From positions 1 to 64,000 of the forward strand of contig JBKBLE010000002.1 of NCBI GenBank assembly GCA_046296655.1: DNA of 64,000 nucleotides. Direction: 5' to 3'. The notes under the pieces were generated by a model. The model was given only the letters and a program-made list of their open reading frames with translations, searched no databases and was not told where the DNA came from. The DNA is from Cloacibacterium sp046296655 (lineage in GTDB: Bacteria; Bacteroidota; Bacteroidia; Flavobacteriales; Weeksellaceae). Shown piece by piece: positions 16,158-25,295 of the stretch. The translations under genes were made by a program, and so were the position numbers. Position 1 is the first letter of the stretch. Each line of letters opens with the position of its first letter.

Positions 16158-17573
16158 ATGAAAATCAATTTAACCCAAAATAAAAATTTCAAACTTTTTA
16201 AAATCATTTCTAAAGTCGCCCAAGAAAATAACCAAACGGTTTATATTGTTGGCGGTTACGTTCGTGATTTGTTGATGCAAAGAAAAGCACCAACAGACAT
16301 CGATTTTGTAACCGAACAAAGCGGAATAGAACTTGCAAAAGCGGTAGGAAAAGAACTCGGAGATTTGAAGGTTTCTGTGTTCAAAACTTATGGAACTGCA
16401 ATGATTAAATACCAAGACTTGGATTTAGAATTTGTGGGCGCCAGAAAAGAAAGCTATTCCGAAAATTCTAGAAAACCGGCGGTAGAAACCGGAACTTTGG
16501 AAGACGACCAAAAACGCAGAGATTTCACCGTAAATGCATTGGCAATTTCTCTAAATTCTGAAAATTTTGGAGAACTGATTGACCCTTTTAACGGAAGAGA
16601 AGATATGCAGAACAAAATTCTGCGAACGCCTCTAGAACCAGCTCAAACGTATTCTGATGATCCTTTGAGAATGATGAGAGCGATTAGATTTGCATCGGTT
16701 TTACATTTTGAAATTGAGAAAAATTCTCTTGAAGCCATCAAACAAGAAGCGGAACGCATCAAAATTGTTTCGATGGAAAGGATTATGGTAGAATTCAACA
16801 AAATTATGTTGAGCGAAAAACCTTCGGTTGGTTTAAAATTGATGGAAGAAACCACACTTCTAGAAAAAATTATTCCTGAATTGACGGCTTTAAGAGGCAT
16901 TGAAGAAGTAGAAGGACAAACGCACAAAGATAATTTTTGGCATACACTAGAAGTAGTGGACAATATTTCTAAAAACACCGATAATCTTTGGTTAAGATGG
17001 GCTGCTTTATTGCACGATATTGGAAAAGCACCGACTAAAAAATTTGTAGAAAAAATAGGCTGGACTTTCCATGGACACGAATTTTTAGGTTCTAAAATGG
17101 TGAAAAACCTTTTCACGAGATTGAAATTACCTTTGGGAACTGATATGAAATATGTTCAAAAAATGGTAAAACTTTCATCCAGACCGATTGCTTTGATTGA
17201 CGATGGAACTTCTGACTCTGCTTTGAGAAGATTGCTTTTTGACGCTGGTGAAGATTTAGAAGATTTGTTCACGCTCTGTAAAGCAGACATCACCACGAAA
17301 AACGCTTCAAAACAAGAAAAATTCAAGAAAAATTTTGAATATGTAGCGAAGAAAATCAAGGAAGTAGAAGAAAAAGACCACATTAGAAATTTTCAACCAC
17401 CGATTTCTGGTGAAGAAATAATGGAAATGTTCAGCTTAAAACCTGGGCGTGAAATAGGAATTTTGAAAGAAAAAGTAAAAGAAGCGATTCTAGAAGGCGA
17501 AATTGCCAATGATAAAGATGAAGCCAGAAATTTCGTGATTAAAGAAGCGAAACTTTTGGGCTTGAAATTATAA
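16158..17573 (+). CDS. cca: CCA tRNA nucleotidyltransferase with HD domain
   Basis: 471 residues. The class II nucleotidyltransferase head has GGYVRDLLMQRKAPTDIDFV near residue 30, carrying the GG and DxD metal motifs. The RRDFTVNALAIS (neck) and DDPLRMMRAIRFAS motifs follow. The HD-domain sequence LLHDIGKAPT lies at about 287-296. It adds CCA to tRNA 3' ends. The HD domain adds a metal-dependent phosphohydrolase, as in many bacterial CCA enzymes. It has its own promoter and a terminator-like hairpin 122 nt past the stop. Confidence 0.93.
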   Translation: MKINLTQNKNFKLFKIISKVAQENNQTVYIVGGYVRDLLMQRKAPTDIDFVTEQSGIELAKAVGKELGDLKVSVFKTYGTAMIKYQDLDLEFVGARKESYSENSRKPAVETGTLEDDQKRRDFTVNALAISLNSENFGELIDPFNGREDMQNKILRTPLEPAQTYSDDPLRMMRAIRFASVLHFEIEKNSLEAIKQEAERIKIVSMERIMVEFNKIMLSEKPSVGLKLMEETTLLEKIIPELTALRGIEEVEGQTHKDNFWHTLEVVDNISKNTDNLWLRWAALLHDIGKAPTKKFVEKIGWTFHGHEFLGSKMVKNLFTRLKLPLGTDMKYVQKMVKLSSRPIALIDDGTSDSALRRLLFDAGEDLEDLFTLCKADITTKNASKQEKFKKNFEYVAKKIKEVEEKDHIRNFQPPISGEEIMEMFSLKPGREIGILKEKVKEAILEGEIANDKDEARNFVIKEAKLLGLKL

Positions 17574-17576
17574 ATA

Positions 17577-17642
17577 TCTCGCTGATTGCGCTGATTTAGT
17601 TGATAATTAAAAAAATCTGCTTGATCTGCTTAATCTGCGAGA
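17577..17642. repeat. TCTCGCTGATT / AATCTGCGAGA inverted-repeat element
   Basis: TCTCGCTGATT (17577-17587) pairs with 17632-17642 with one mismatch. It starts 4 nt after the cca stop codon, the same family as 16085-16143 and 47547-47605. Confidence 0.65.
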
Positions 17643-17694
17643 AAAAAATATTTTACCATTAAGTTTTCAATTAAGGTATTAAGAATATTAAGAG

Positions 17695-17720
17695 AAATCC
17701 CTCAAAAATTTGAGGGATTT
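17695..17720. terminator. Bidirectional terminator
   Basis: AAATCCCTCAAA (17695-17706) pairs perfectly with 17709-17720. It is between the convergent cca and barrel genes and has A/T tracts on both sides. Confidence 0.75.
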
Positions 17721-17733
17721 GCTTTTTATAATG

Positions 17734-20265
17734 TTAAAAATAAAAATTATATACTAAAAGAATAGTTATAGGTCTAATTTTTCTATAATATAATGTTTCT
17801 GAATATTCATTAATTTGATTCATTATAAATGATTTATTATTTAATAAATTATAAGCTTCAATACTAAAGGTCTTATCATTTTTTTTATAATTAAGGTAAA
17901 AATCATAAACTAAAAAATTGTTTTTTTGTGAGTCATTAATGACATTTTGAAATATTGAAAAGTTTAATTTTTCATTTAAAAAATAATTGAGATTCGTTTT
18001 ATTATTAATAAAATAATAAGAATTTTTAAATGTGTTATTCTCAAAAAATTGATAATTGAAAATCAAGTCGTTTGAAAATTTCATTTTCTTAAAATAAATA
18101 ATTCCAAAATATAAATTTGTGATATTTCTGTAAGAATTCGTTTGGTTTTTAAAACTATTGATAAAACTTAATGTTTTTGATAAAGACAAATCTGTTGAAA
18201 ACTTTAGTGTAGTTTTTATTTTGGGTATGTATTTTTCCAAATCTATCTTAAATTTGTAACTTTCATAAGGTTTTTCAGATATTACATATTGATTTAAAAT
18301 TTTATTTTCAATAGTAATCAGACTTGGAATAATAGGATTTTTAATTTTAAAATATAAAAATCCAATACTTGACTTTAAAAGTTTAATATCATTATCATAG
18401 GTATAATTTAGGGAATAACTATTTTGAGAAGAAAAGTTTTCTAATATATTATATTTTGTGTATTGAAAGCTGTTTTCTATAAAATAGTCATTTAGATATA
18501 TTTTAAAATCAAATGGATTATTTCTTAATCCAGCATTAAATGTAATTTTAGAATAATTATGAATATTTCGAGAGATTTTTAAATTGTAATCCATTTTAAA
18601 AAACCTCCTATTATTAATCTGATAAAAATAAAAATCAGTGTTTATATCTATATTATTTTTTAAAAAAAGTAAATTCTTATTAAATTTCGTGTATAATCTT
18701 CCATTATAGAAACTACCTTGATTATAATAAAATAAATCTTTGGTTTGAAAGTAATATGAACTATTTTCAAAGCCAAAGTTTATATTATCTGACTTATTTT
18801 TATTTTTTAGATACAAAATATTATCAATAGAAAAACTATTTGAAATAAGTTTAGAATTATATTTAACTTGTTGATTATCAAATTTTAGTAGAGTTTCTTC
18901 AGGCTGATTAATAAAAGAGAATTTCGTGTTAGATTTGGCTATTATTTTTGGTGAAATTTCATATGTAACATCAAGATTATTAAGAAATGATGAAAAATTA
19001 TAATTGCCATTTTCATTTATATTTTTTTCATTTAGGAAGAAATTATTTCTATTATAATTATTTTGATAAAAGCCTTTAAAATTATAATCGAAGAAATATT
19101 TTTTTTGAGATTTTGATTTAACATTAAATTCTGAATATATACTATTATTATTCAAAAATTTATTATTACCATCTTCAATATAATATTCAGTTGAATTATT
19201 ATTGAATATTTTTAAGACTTTAGAACTAAAAAAATTAATATTGTCATTATTATACAAAAAATTAGTTCTTGTAGTTACTTTATCTCCTATTTCAAAGTTA
19301 AAATTTGAACTAACAGTAGAATTATTATTAAACTTATATCTTTCAATATCAATAATAGACTGTTCTAATCCGTTTTGATATAAATATGCATTAGAGTAAT
19401 TAGAATCTCCACTTGGAAAATTTATGAGTTCTCCACTATTTATAGTATTATTTTTACCAATATTATTATGACTGAAAACATTAAAAAATTTAAGATTTTT
19501 ATATAAACTAATTATATTGAAATTAGATTTATCAGCAATTTTTTCATTATAACCTAAACCTACATTAATATCATAAAAAGATTTATTTACTTTTTTTAAT
19601 TTGATATTTAATGCAACATTATTACTTCTATAAATTTTTCTTAAAATAGGGTTTTCATTGTAGTTTTCTATAGCTTCTACACCTTCTACAATATCAGCGC
19701 TCAAATTTTTTGATGCTAGCTCATAATTTTTGGAAAGTATATTTACTCCATTTAGATTTATAGTTTGTATTTCGTTTCCCTTATACAAAATTTTACCATC
19801 ATTTTGAACAGTAATATAAGGAAGTTTTGAAAGCAAGTCCTCTAACTTTTTTTCATTACCAGCTTTATATTTGTTTAAATCATAGTTAAGTGTATCTCTA
19901 CTTTTCTTCTTTAAAATTATTACTTCCTCAATATTTTTTATTTTGTTTTTTTCTTCAACTAAAACAAAATTTATATTTATATCTTCATTAATATCCTTTT
20001 CAATATTAAAAATTTTATCTTCATACTTAAAAGTTTTTACAATCAAATAAAAACCTTTACTAATTTTTTGTGTTGATTTAATTGTATATATACCTTCTTC
20101 TATTTTTGAAGATTGAATTAATACATTATTAAAATCAAAAAGGAGAACATTACCTATAGATAATGACTCTCCTTTATTATTTTTAACTACTCCTGAAATA
20201 ATCTGACTATTAAAAGATATAATCCAAAAAAATAAAATAAAAGTAAAATTTTTTCTTAAAATCAT
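17734..20265 (-). CDS. Large outer-membrane barrel (TonB-receptor-like) of the GLPGLI operon
   Basis: 843 residues. The signal peptide at 1-20 is followed by a carboxypeptidase-regulatory-like beta domain (about 22-100: ISGVVKNNKGESLSIGNVLL), a plug-like segment (about 120-215: LEDLLSKLPYITVQNDGKIL, then IVEGVEAIENYNENPIL), then a large barrel ending in ITILLVYNFYF. This is the pfam Outer_membrane_beta-barrel type more than a classical siderophore receptor. The AT content is much higher than that of neighbouring genes, with many AAT, ATA and TTA codons. Its start ATG overlaps the preceding GLPGLI stop by one nucleotide (TAATG), so translation is probably coupled. The substrate is unknown. Confidence 0.85.
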   Translation of the reverse strand: MILRKNFTFILFFWIISFNSQIISGVVKNNKGESLSIGNVLLFDFNNVLIQSSKIEEGIYTIKSTQKISKGFYLIVKTFKYEDKIFNIEKDINEDININFVLVEEKNKIKNIEEVIILKKKSRDTLNYDLNKYKAGNEKKLEDLLSKLPYITVQNDGKILYKGNEIQTINLNGVNILSKNYELASKNLSADIVEGVEAIENYNENPILRKIYRSNNVALNIKLKKVNKSFYDINVGLGYNEKIADKSNFNIISLYKNLKFFNVFSHNNIGKNNTINSGELINFPSGDSNYSNAYLYQNGLEQSIIDIERYKFNNNSTVSSNFNFEIGDKVTTRTNFLYNNDNINFFSSKVLKIFNNNSTEYYIEDGNNKFLNNNSIYSEFNVKSKSQKKYFFDYNFKGFYQNNYNRNNFFLNEKNINENGNYNFSSFLNNLDVTYEISPKIIAKSNTKFSFINQPEETLLKFDNQQVKYNSKLISNSFSIDNILYLKNKNKSDNINFGFENSSYYFQTKDLFYYNQGSFYNGRLYTKFNKNLLFLKNNIDINTDFYFYQINNRRFFKMDYNLKISRNIHNYSKITFNAGLRNNPFDFKIYLNDYFIENSFQYTKYNILENFSSQNSYSLNYTYDNDIKLLKSSIGFLYFKIKNPIIPSLITIENKILNQYVISEKPYESYKFKIDLEKYIPKIKTTLKFSTDLSLSKTLSFINSFKNQTNSYRNITNLYFGIIYFKKMKFSNDLIFNYQFFENNTFKNSYYFINNKTNLNYFLNEKLNFSIFQNVINDSQKNNFLVYDFYLNYKKNDKTFSIEAYNLLNNKSFIMNQINEYSETLYYRKIRPITILLVYNFYF

Positions 20266-21005
20266 TAATAATCTATTACAATTTCTTGAGTGGAAATTCT
20301 GGTTTTAATATTCTTTTTATCATTAGCCGAAATATTAGCTGACTTTTCGGATTCATCTCTAATGATATAATATTCTTTAAATTTTTTTTCGTATTCGCCG
20401 AAACTTATTTTTTCATATTTATCAAATTTATCAAAATCTATTGTCTCTGGCAATTTAAAATCTGTAAATATTTTTTTAGCAGTGTAGTGATATAAATTAT
20501 CATCAGTATATGCCTCTAAAATAAACCCTGGCAATCCAGATAACTTCCATGGCCCATCATTTATTGGAATATCATATGTAAACCAAACTTCATACTTCCT
20601 ATTCCTAAAAGTAGATGTAGCATATGAACAATCATAATTAAGAATTTTTTTCTTCTTTTGATTATCTATATTCCATGTAAAAAAATTAACAGAGTCTAAA
20701 ACTGCTTGTTTATGTTTATTATCTTTATTATAATCGTTAAATGATAAGATAACTCCTGTATCTAATTTCTTTGTTACACTTCTATTGGGAGCGTAAATCC
20801 AATTATTATCTACAAACATGCTATCAACTTTAGAATGTTCTGTAATAAAAATAGATTTATTTTCTTTATAAAAATAATTACAAGGAGTTTGCTTAGATTC
20901 TATATCATATATATCATTTTTCCTCTCAAGTAAATAAACTACTTGCAAATTTTGAGAAAAAATAAATGTAGAAAATAATAAAAATATTAAATTTACAAAC
21001 TTCAT
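20265..21005 (-). CDS. GLPGLI-family secreted protein
   Basis: 246 residues with a signal peptide (about 1-18, LIFLLFSTFIFSQ). The family name motif appears as GLPGFI at 157-162 inside DGPWKLSGLPGFILEAY. Family members are Bacteroidota-specific, periplasmic or surface proteins of unknown function, often encoded next to TonB-like barrels. Two cysteines, C42 and C126, could form a disulfide. Very AT-rich like the next gene. The start lies 9 nt after the peptide gene and the stop overlaps the barrel start by 1 nt, so the three genes form one operon. Confidence 0.88.
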   Translation of the reverse strand: MKFVNLIFLLFSTFIFSQNLQVVYLLERKNDIYDIESKQTPCNYFYKENKSIFITEHSKVDSMFVDNNWIYAPNRSVTKKLDTGVILSFNDYNKDNKHKQAVLDSVNFFTWNIDNQKKKKILNYDCSYATSTFRNRKYEVWFTYDIPINDGPWKLSGLPGFILEAYTDDNLYHYTAKKIFTDFKLPETIDFDKFDKYEKISFGEYEKKFKEYYIIRDESEKSANISANDKKNIKTRISTQEIVIDY

Positions 21006-21014
21006 AATTAAGGC

Positions 21015-21272
21015 TTATTCAGCAGAAAGATGGGCTTTTCTCCATTTAGCTTCTGCCTCATATCTAGCTTGGTTTGCAGCAATGATACAATTTTCCGCTG
21101 TACCTTGACCACATACAGTTTTAGTAACAGTTACATCTCCAAATGTATTACTTCTTGTACAACATTCTTCTACTAAAACTTTGTTTTCCTTTTTAATCGT
21201 AACTTTTTTTAAATTTTTCGCATAAGACAATGTAGCTAATCCTACTGCTACAAAAAGAAACACTTTTTTCAT
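21015..21272 (-). CDS. Small secreted Cys-containing peptide, first gene of the GLPGLI operon
   Basis: 85 residues, unrecognised. The signal peptide is at 1-18 (VFLFVAVGLATLSYA, cleavage after A18), leaving a mature chain of about 67 residues. It is Lys-rich near the N-terminus, has C37-C38, C54 and C62, and ends in an Ala/Arg-rich helix-like stretch (AANQARYEAEAKWRKA). Four Cys fit two disulfides. Codon use is more like the chromosome average than that of the two following genes. Position first in a tight operon with a GLPGLI protein and a barrel suggests the peptide is the cargo, ligand or partner of that pair. No function is known to me. Confidence 0.75.
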   Translation of the reverse strand: MKKVFLFVAVGLATLSYAKNLKKVTIKKENKVLVEECCTRSNTFGDVTVTKTVCGQGTAENCIIAANQARYEAEAKWRKAHLSAE

Positions 21273-21341
21273 GATATATAATTTTAATTGTTAATCTTAC
21301 AAAACAAAAAAAAAAAACGAAATATCAAAATTTATTTTAAA

Positions 21342-22631
21342 TTATAAATTAGAATAATCAAAATTTCTAACGGCTTCAAGCGTTTTATCAATTTCCGCAT
21401 CGTTTATTGCGTCTGAAATAAACCACGTTTCATAACCACTTGGCGGAAGATAAATTCCTTTAGCCAACAGTTGATGGAAGAAATTATTGAACAATGAGTG
21501 GTTAGAATCTGCAGCTTCCTCAAAATTAGAAACTCTATTGGTATGGAAGAAAATACTCATCATACTTCCTTTTCTATTGATTTTGTGGGCAATTCCTTTT
21601 TCATTCAAAATTTTACCAATTTCAAAATCTAGCGTTTCTGTAGTTTTATTGAGTTTTTCGTAGAAATTAGGATTGTTTTTGATGAGTTGAAGCGTTGTCA
21701 ATCCAGCTCTCATTGCGAGAGGATTTCCGCTGAGCGTTCCTGCTTGGTAAACATCACCTCTTGGCGAAAGTTTATTCATAATTTCGTTTCTTGCAGCAAA
21801 AGCACCAACTGGCATTCCGCCACCAATCACTTTTCCGTAAGTTACGATATCTGCTTTCACGTTGTACAATTCTTGCGCTCCACCAAAAGCCAATCTGAAA
21901 CCCGTCATTACTTCATCAAAAATCAATAAAGCGCCATTTTCATCACAAACTTTTCTAAGATTTTGAAGGAAATTATTTTCTGGTAAAACGCAACCCATAT
22001 TTCCAGCAACGGGTTCTACAATAACTGCGGCAATTTCACCTTGATTATGACGAAATAAATCCTCAACTTGCTCTATATCATTGTAATTCGCTAAAAGTGT
22101 ATCTTTTGCCGTTCCAGAAGTTACTCCCGGCGAATTTGGATTTCCAAAAGTGGCAGCTCCGCTTCCTGCTTTAATCAAAAACGAATCAGAATGACCGTGA
22201 TAGCAACCTTCAAATTTGATAATTTTTTCTCTTCCTGTGTAACCTCTTGCTAATCTGATGGCACTCATACAAGCTTCCGTTCCTGAAGAAACCATTCTAA
22301 TTTGGTCAATATTCGGAACATTTTCTATGATAAATTTTGCAATTTCTGTTTCTAATTCTGTAGGCGCACCAAAAGAAAAGCCTTTTTCTGCTTGTAATTT
22401 TACCGCTTCTACTACCTCATCATGAGCGTGACCTACAATTGCTGGTCCCCAAGAATTGATGTAATCTACATACGTTCTGTCATCTGCATCGGTTAGATAA
22501 GCACCTTTCGCAGATTTCATAAAAATAGGAACTCCTCCTACAGATTTGAAAGCACGAACTGGCGAATTAACACCTCCTGGAATATATTTGTACGCCTCTT
22601 CAAATAAAGCCGAACTTCTTTGATATAACAT
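21342..22631 (-). CDS. hemL: Glutamate-1-semialdehyde 2,1-aminomutase
   Basis: 429 residues, a cytoplasmic PLP enzyme making 5-aminolevulinate in the C5 pathway of haem synthesis. The class III aminotransferase hallmarks are GGVNSPVRAFKSVGG at the N-terminus, MVSSGTEACMSAIRLARG (substrate pocket), LLIFDEVMTGFR and the PLP lysine in IVTYGKVIGGGMPVGAF. Length and N-terminus match the family. Upstream (22660-22800) lies a structured repeat, with no close partner gene. Confidence 0.96.
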   Translation of the reverse strand: MLYQRSSALFEEAYKYIPGGVNSPVRAFKSVGGVPIFMKSAKGAYLTDADDRTYVDYINSWGPAIVGHAHDEVVEAVKLQAEKGFSFGAPTELETEIAKFIIENVPNIDQIRMVSSGTEACMSAIRLARGYTGREKIIKFEGCYHGHSDSFLIKAGSGAATFGNPNSPGVTSGTAKDTLLANYNDIEQVEDLFRHNQGEIAAVIVEPVAGNMGCVLPENNFLQNLRKVCDENGALLIFDEVMTGFRLAFGGAQELYNVKADIVTYGKVIGGGMPVGAFAARNEIMNKLSPRGDVYQAGTLSGNPLAMRAGLTTLQLIKNNPNFYEKLNKTTETLDFEIGKILNEKGIAHKINRKGSMMSIFFHTNRVSNFEEAADSNHSLFNNFFHQLLAKGIYLPPSGYETWFISDAINDAEIDKTLEAVRNFDYSNL

Positions 22632-22659
22632 AATTTTGAATTTATTTTTTTAATGTTTT

Positions 22660-22800
22660 GGGCGTGTCCTTCATAAAAATTTTAGATTCTTCACTCCATT
22701 CAGAATGACAAAAATTTTTATTTCAGGTCGCGCTTTTCGTTACAATTCCTCACTCGCTTTCAGCGGTTGCGGGATTTTCACTTCAATCGCTCACGCAAAA
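22660..22800. repeat. Probable structured intergenic repeat (GCGTG...CACGC)
   Basis: GCGTG at 22662-22666 pairs with CACGC at 22792-22796. Inside, AAAAATTTTA...AAAAATTTTT forms another stem. The end CACTTCAATCGCTCACGC resembles a repeat end I know from Chryseobacterium-type genomes, but only one copy lies in this window. Confidence 0.5.
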
Positions 22801-22816
22801 TTCTTTACAAAAAATT

Positions 22817-23857
22817 TTATCTAGGTTTTCTGTTTTTTAAATAAATTAATTGACCTTCTTTTACTTTATCTCCATATTTCATGCGGTTTTTGTCATAAAG
22901 TTTATCCAATCTTATTGCAAATTTCTGAGCGATAGAATACATATTATCTCCTTTTTCGGCGCGATAAGTTTCTACACTTCCGCTAGAATTTTTCTTTTCG
23001 AGGAAGAGAATTTGTCCTTCTTTTAAAGTTTGTGAAGAAAGCTCGTTCCACTTCATCAATTTAGAAGTAGAAACTCCATATTTTTTAGAAATATCTTGTA
23101 AGTTTACTTCCGAAGCATCATCATAATCTGGTTCCATCGGAATCACAATATATCTCAAAGCTTCATTAGGATGCGCTTTCATCAAAACCGATAATAAAAC
23201 TTCTTCTTTAGTCAATTTTACAGGTTCTGGAGCATCGATTACCACTTTTGGAGCCTCTTCTTTTTTAGGAGTTGGCAAATTTTTCGCTAAAAACTCTTTA
23301 TCATTCACCAAATCAGGATACAAAGCTAAAAGTTTTTCGGTGACTTGTTCTTTTTTGATATAGTCAAATTCAAAAAGTTTATACTTCTGAATTTTATCAA
23401 TCAAAATATAAGCGTATCTAGGATTGGTCGCATAACCTGCCTTTTTCAAACCATGAGCCCAAGCTTTATAATCTTTTGGGTCAAGTTGAAATAAATTTTT
23501 GTAAAATGGACGATTCACCAAAAACAAAGAATGGTCTCTGTATGATTCTCTAGGATCTTCATACACTCGGAAACATTCATTTGGTGCGTCATCTGTATGT
23601 TTCATGGTTTTGCCCGTCCAGTTTTCTTTACACTTAATCCCGAAGTGATTTTTGCCTTCTTGTGCCAATCTAGACTGACCACCACCTGTTTCTAAAAGTC
23701 CTTGTGCCAAAGTAATAGATGCGGGAATATTGTACAATTCCATTTCTTCTACAGCATATTGTGCAAATCGCTGAATGTACTGGTCTTCGGTTTTCCAAGT
23801 TTGGGCTTGGATATTTGAAAACAAGGCAATTGAAAATATTAAAATGAGTTTCTTCAT
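22817..23857 (-). CDS. Exported glucosaminidase with LysM domains
   Basis: 346 residues with a signal peptide (1-18, LIFSIALFSNIQA). The glucosaminidase domain at about 25-165 has the typical ITLAQGLLETGGGQSRLAQEG, NHFGIKC and GYATNPRYAYILIDKIQKY motifs, with the catalytic Glu in the LLETGG segment. Two LysM peptidoglycan-binding domains follow (about 250-290 and 300-343: VETYRAEKGDNMYSIAQKF). It cleaves peptidoglycan in the periplasm. A dispersed 68-nt repeat lies 7 nt upstream of its ATG. Confidence 0.9.
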   Translation of the reverse strand: MKKLILIFSIALFSNIQAQTWKTEDQYIQRFAQYAVEEMELYNIPASITLAQGLLETGGGQSRLAQEGKNHFGIKCKENWTGKTMKHTDDAPNECFRVYEDPRESYRDHSLFLVNRPFYKNLFQLDPKDYKAWAHGLKKAGYATNPRYAYILIDKIQKYKLFEFDYIKKEQVTEKLLALYPDLVNDKEFLAKNLPTPKKEEAPKVVIDAPEPVKLTKEEVLLSVLMKAHPNEALRYIVIPMEPDYDDASEVNLQDISKKYGVSTSKLMKWNELSSQTLKEGQILFLEKKNSSGSVETYRAEKGDNMYSIAQKFAIRLDKLYDKNRMKYGDKVKEGQLIYLKNRKPR

Positions 23858-23864
23858 ATTTATG

Positions 23865-23932
23865 TGTCGTTCCTACGGAACTTCCTATTGATAATGATAT
23901 TTTTCTACAAACCTTTCGTTCCTACGGAATTT
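23865..23932 (-). repeat. TTCCGTAGGAA dispersed element, copy 1
   Basis: The minus strand begins AAATTCCGTAGGAACGA and ends AGTTCCGTAGGAACGACA, with GTTTGTAGAAAA inside. Copy 2 at 42841-42907 has the same order and the same orientation relative to its downstream gene. Both end 5-7 nt before an ATG. Confidence 0.8.
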
Positions 23933-23998
23933 ATTTTAAAATTTAAAAAACTTTAATTAGATTATTTAGGACATGACCATTTTTTAAATTATATTTTT

Positions 23999-24124
23999 AA
24001 CCGCAAAAGCGACAAAAGATTTCACCTGTTTATAAGTTATTCAAAAGTAAAAAAAGCGAAATGTTTTACTTTTTTTACTTTTGAAATACTTTTTTCAAGT
24101 ATTTCTTTTGATTCTTTTGTGGTT
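23999..24124. repeat. Palindromic element AACCGCAAAAG...CTTTTGTGGTT
   Basis: AACCGCAAAAGCGACAAAAG at the left end and CTTTTGATTCTTTTGTGGTT at the right end are imperfect inverted repeats around an inner AAGTAAAAAA/TTTTTTTACTT stem. A second copy lies at 45798-45950, and its left half recurs in the array at 31531-31917. It ends next to the stop codon at 24126. Confidence 0.65.
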
Positions 24125-24125
24125 A

Positions 24126-25043
24126 TTAATTTTTGTCATGTAATAAAATTAAATTTCTGTTTTTCTTTTTCAACATTTCGTTTGCGCCTTTTATTCCTTG
24201 CAAACCTCCTGTATGAAAAGCTAAAATCTTGCTATTTTCTGGAAAATAATCTTCTTCTATAAGTTCAAAAATCTTTCTGAGCATTTTCCCAGTGTAAACA
24301 GGCTCTAAAACAATGCCAAAATCTTGATAAAATTTATTTATAAAACGAATATTTTCGTCTGTTATTTTACCAAAACCGCCATCAGAAGCATCAAAAATGG
24401 TGAAATTTTGTCTTTTAGAAAAATTTAAAATCTTTTTTTCTAAAGATTCATCTTTCACCGCTTTGAAACCTAACACTTTTTGATGTTCTTCTGCAAATTT
24501 AGAAATTCCAGAAAGGGTTCCTCCTGTTCCTATAGCGCTGCAAAGATAGTCAAAATCTTGAGTTTCTTTATTGAGCATAAACTGAATTCCTTCCACCGCA
24601 TTTTCATTAGTCCCGCCTTCTGGAACCACCAAACTTTCGGGAAATTCTTCTTGAAGGTTTTTCATCAAAGTCTCCTTGTCTCTATAAGTTTCTCTGGTTA
24701 CAAATCTGAAAGTCATTCCGTTTTGGTGCGCTAAAGAAAGAGTGGGATTTTCTTGCCAAGTATTTTCTAATTCGTCTCCTCTGATAATTCCTAGAGTTTC
24801 AATGCCAAATTCTTTTCCCAAAGCTGCCGCTGCTGCAATATGATTAGAAAACGCACCTCCAAAAGTAATGATTTTCCTGTCTAAAACTTCTTTTTCTAAA
24901 TATTTTTTGACATTGTAAAACATTTTCCAATATTTATTTCCTGAAATTTCGGGATGGGTAAGGTCTTCTCTTTTGATAAAAAGTCTTACTTTTTTTCCGA
25001 TAGGAATTTCTATGATTGGAATTTTATGTTTGGGTAAATTCAT
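24126..25043 (-). CDS. ACC deaminase / D-cysteine desulfhydrase family PLP enzyme
   Basis: 305 residues, fold type II PLP enzyme. The PLP lysine is in HPEISGNKYWKMFYN (SGNKxxK). The glycine-rich GGAFSNHIAAAAALG motif and the GTGGTLSGI phosphate-binding loop (residues about 175) are present. It deaminates 1-aminocyclopropane-1-carboxylate or eliminates sulfide from D-cysteine; most bacterial members of this shorter type act on D-cysteine, but I cannot decide from sequence. It stands alone with a palindromic element immediately after the stop codon. Confidence 0.85.
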   Translation of the reverse strand: MNLPKHKIPIIEIPIGKKVRLFIKREDLTHPEISGNKYWKMFYNVKKYLEKEVLDRKIITFGGAFSNHIAAAAALGKEFGIETLGIIRGDELENTWQENPTLSLAHQNGMTFRFVTRETYRDKETLMKNLQEEFPESLVVPEGGTNENAVEGIQFMLNKETQDFDYLCSAIGTGGTLSGISKFAEEHQKVLGFKAVKDESLEKKILNFSKRQNFTIFDASDGGFGKITDENIRFINKFYQDFGIVLEPVYTGKMLRKIFELIEEDYFPENSKILAFHTGGLQGIKGANEMLKKKNRNLILLHDKN

Positions 25044-25107
25044 AATACAAATTTAAATAAAGCAGTAAGAAGAAAAAATCAAAGGCAATCAATTATTTAC
25101 CAATTTG

Positions 25108-25259
25108 AAACGCAAAGCTACATTAATAAGCAACTAAAATTTAAGAAAGCAAAGATTGAATTCGCTAGCGAATTGATGAAGCGAACGCTTAAAAACGAAT
25201 TTTTTCGTTGATTTAGCTCACTATAATCGTTAAATAAATAATTAAAAATCTTTGCGTTT
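25108..25259. repeat. Long-hairpin intergenic element with a 16-bp palindrome
   Basis: AAACGCAAAG (25108-25117) and CTTTGCGTTT (25250-25259) are perfectly complementary. Near the centre lies the palindrome AATTCGCTAGCGAATT (25159-25174). No open frame of note. This fills the gap between 25044 and 25295. Confidence 0.6.
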
Positions 25260-25295
25260 TAAAATTAAAATGTGAATGAATTAGTCATGTCCTAT

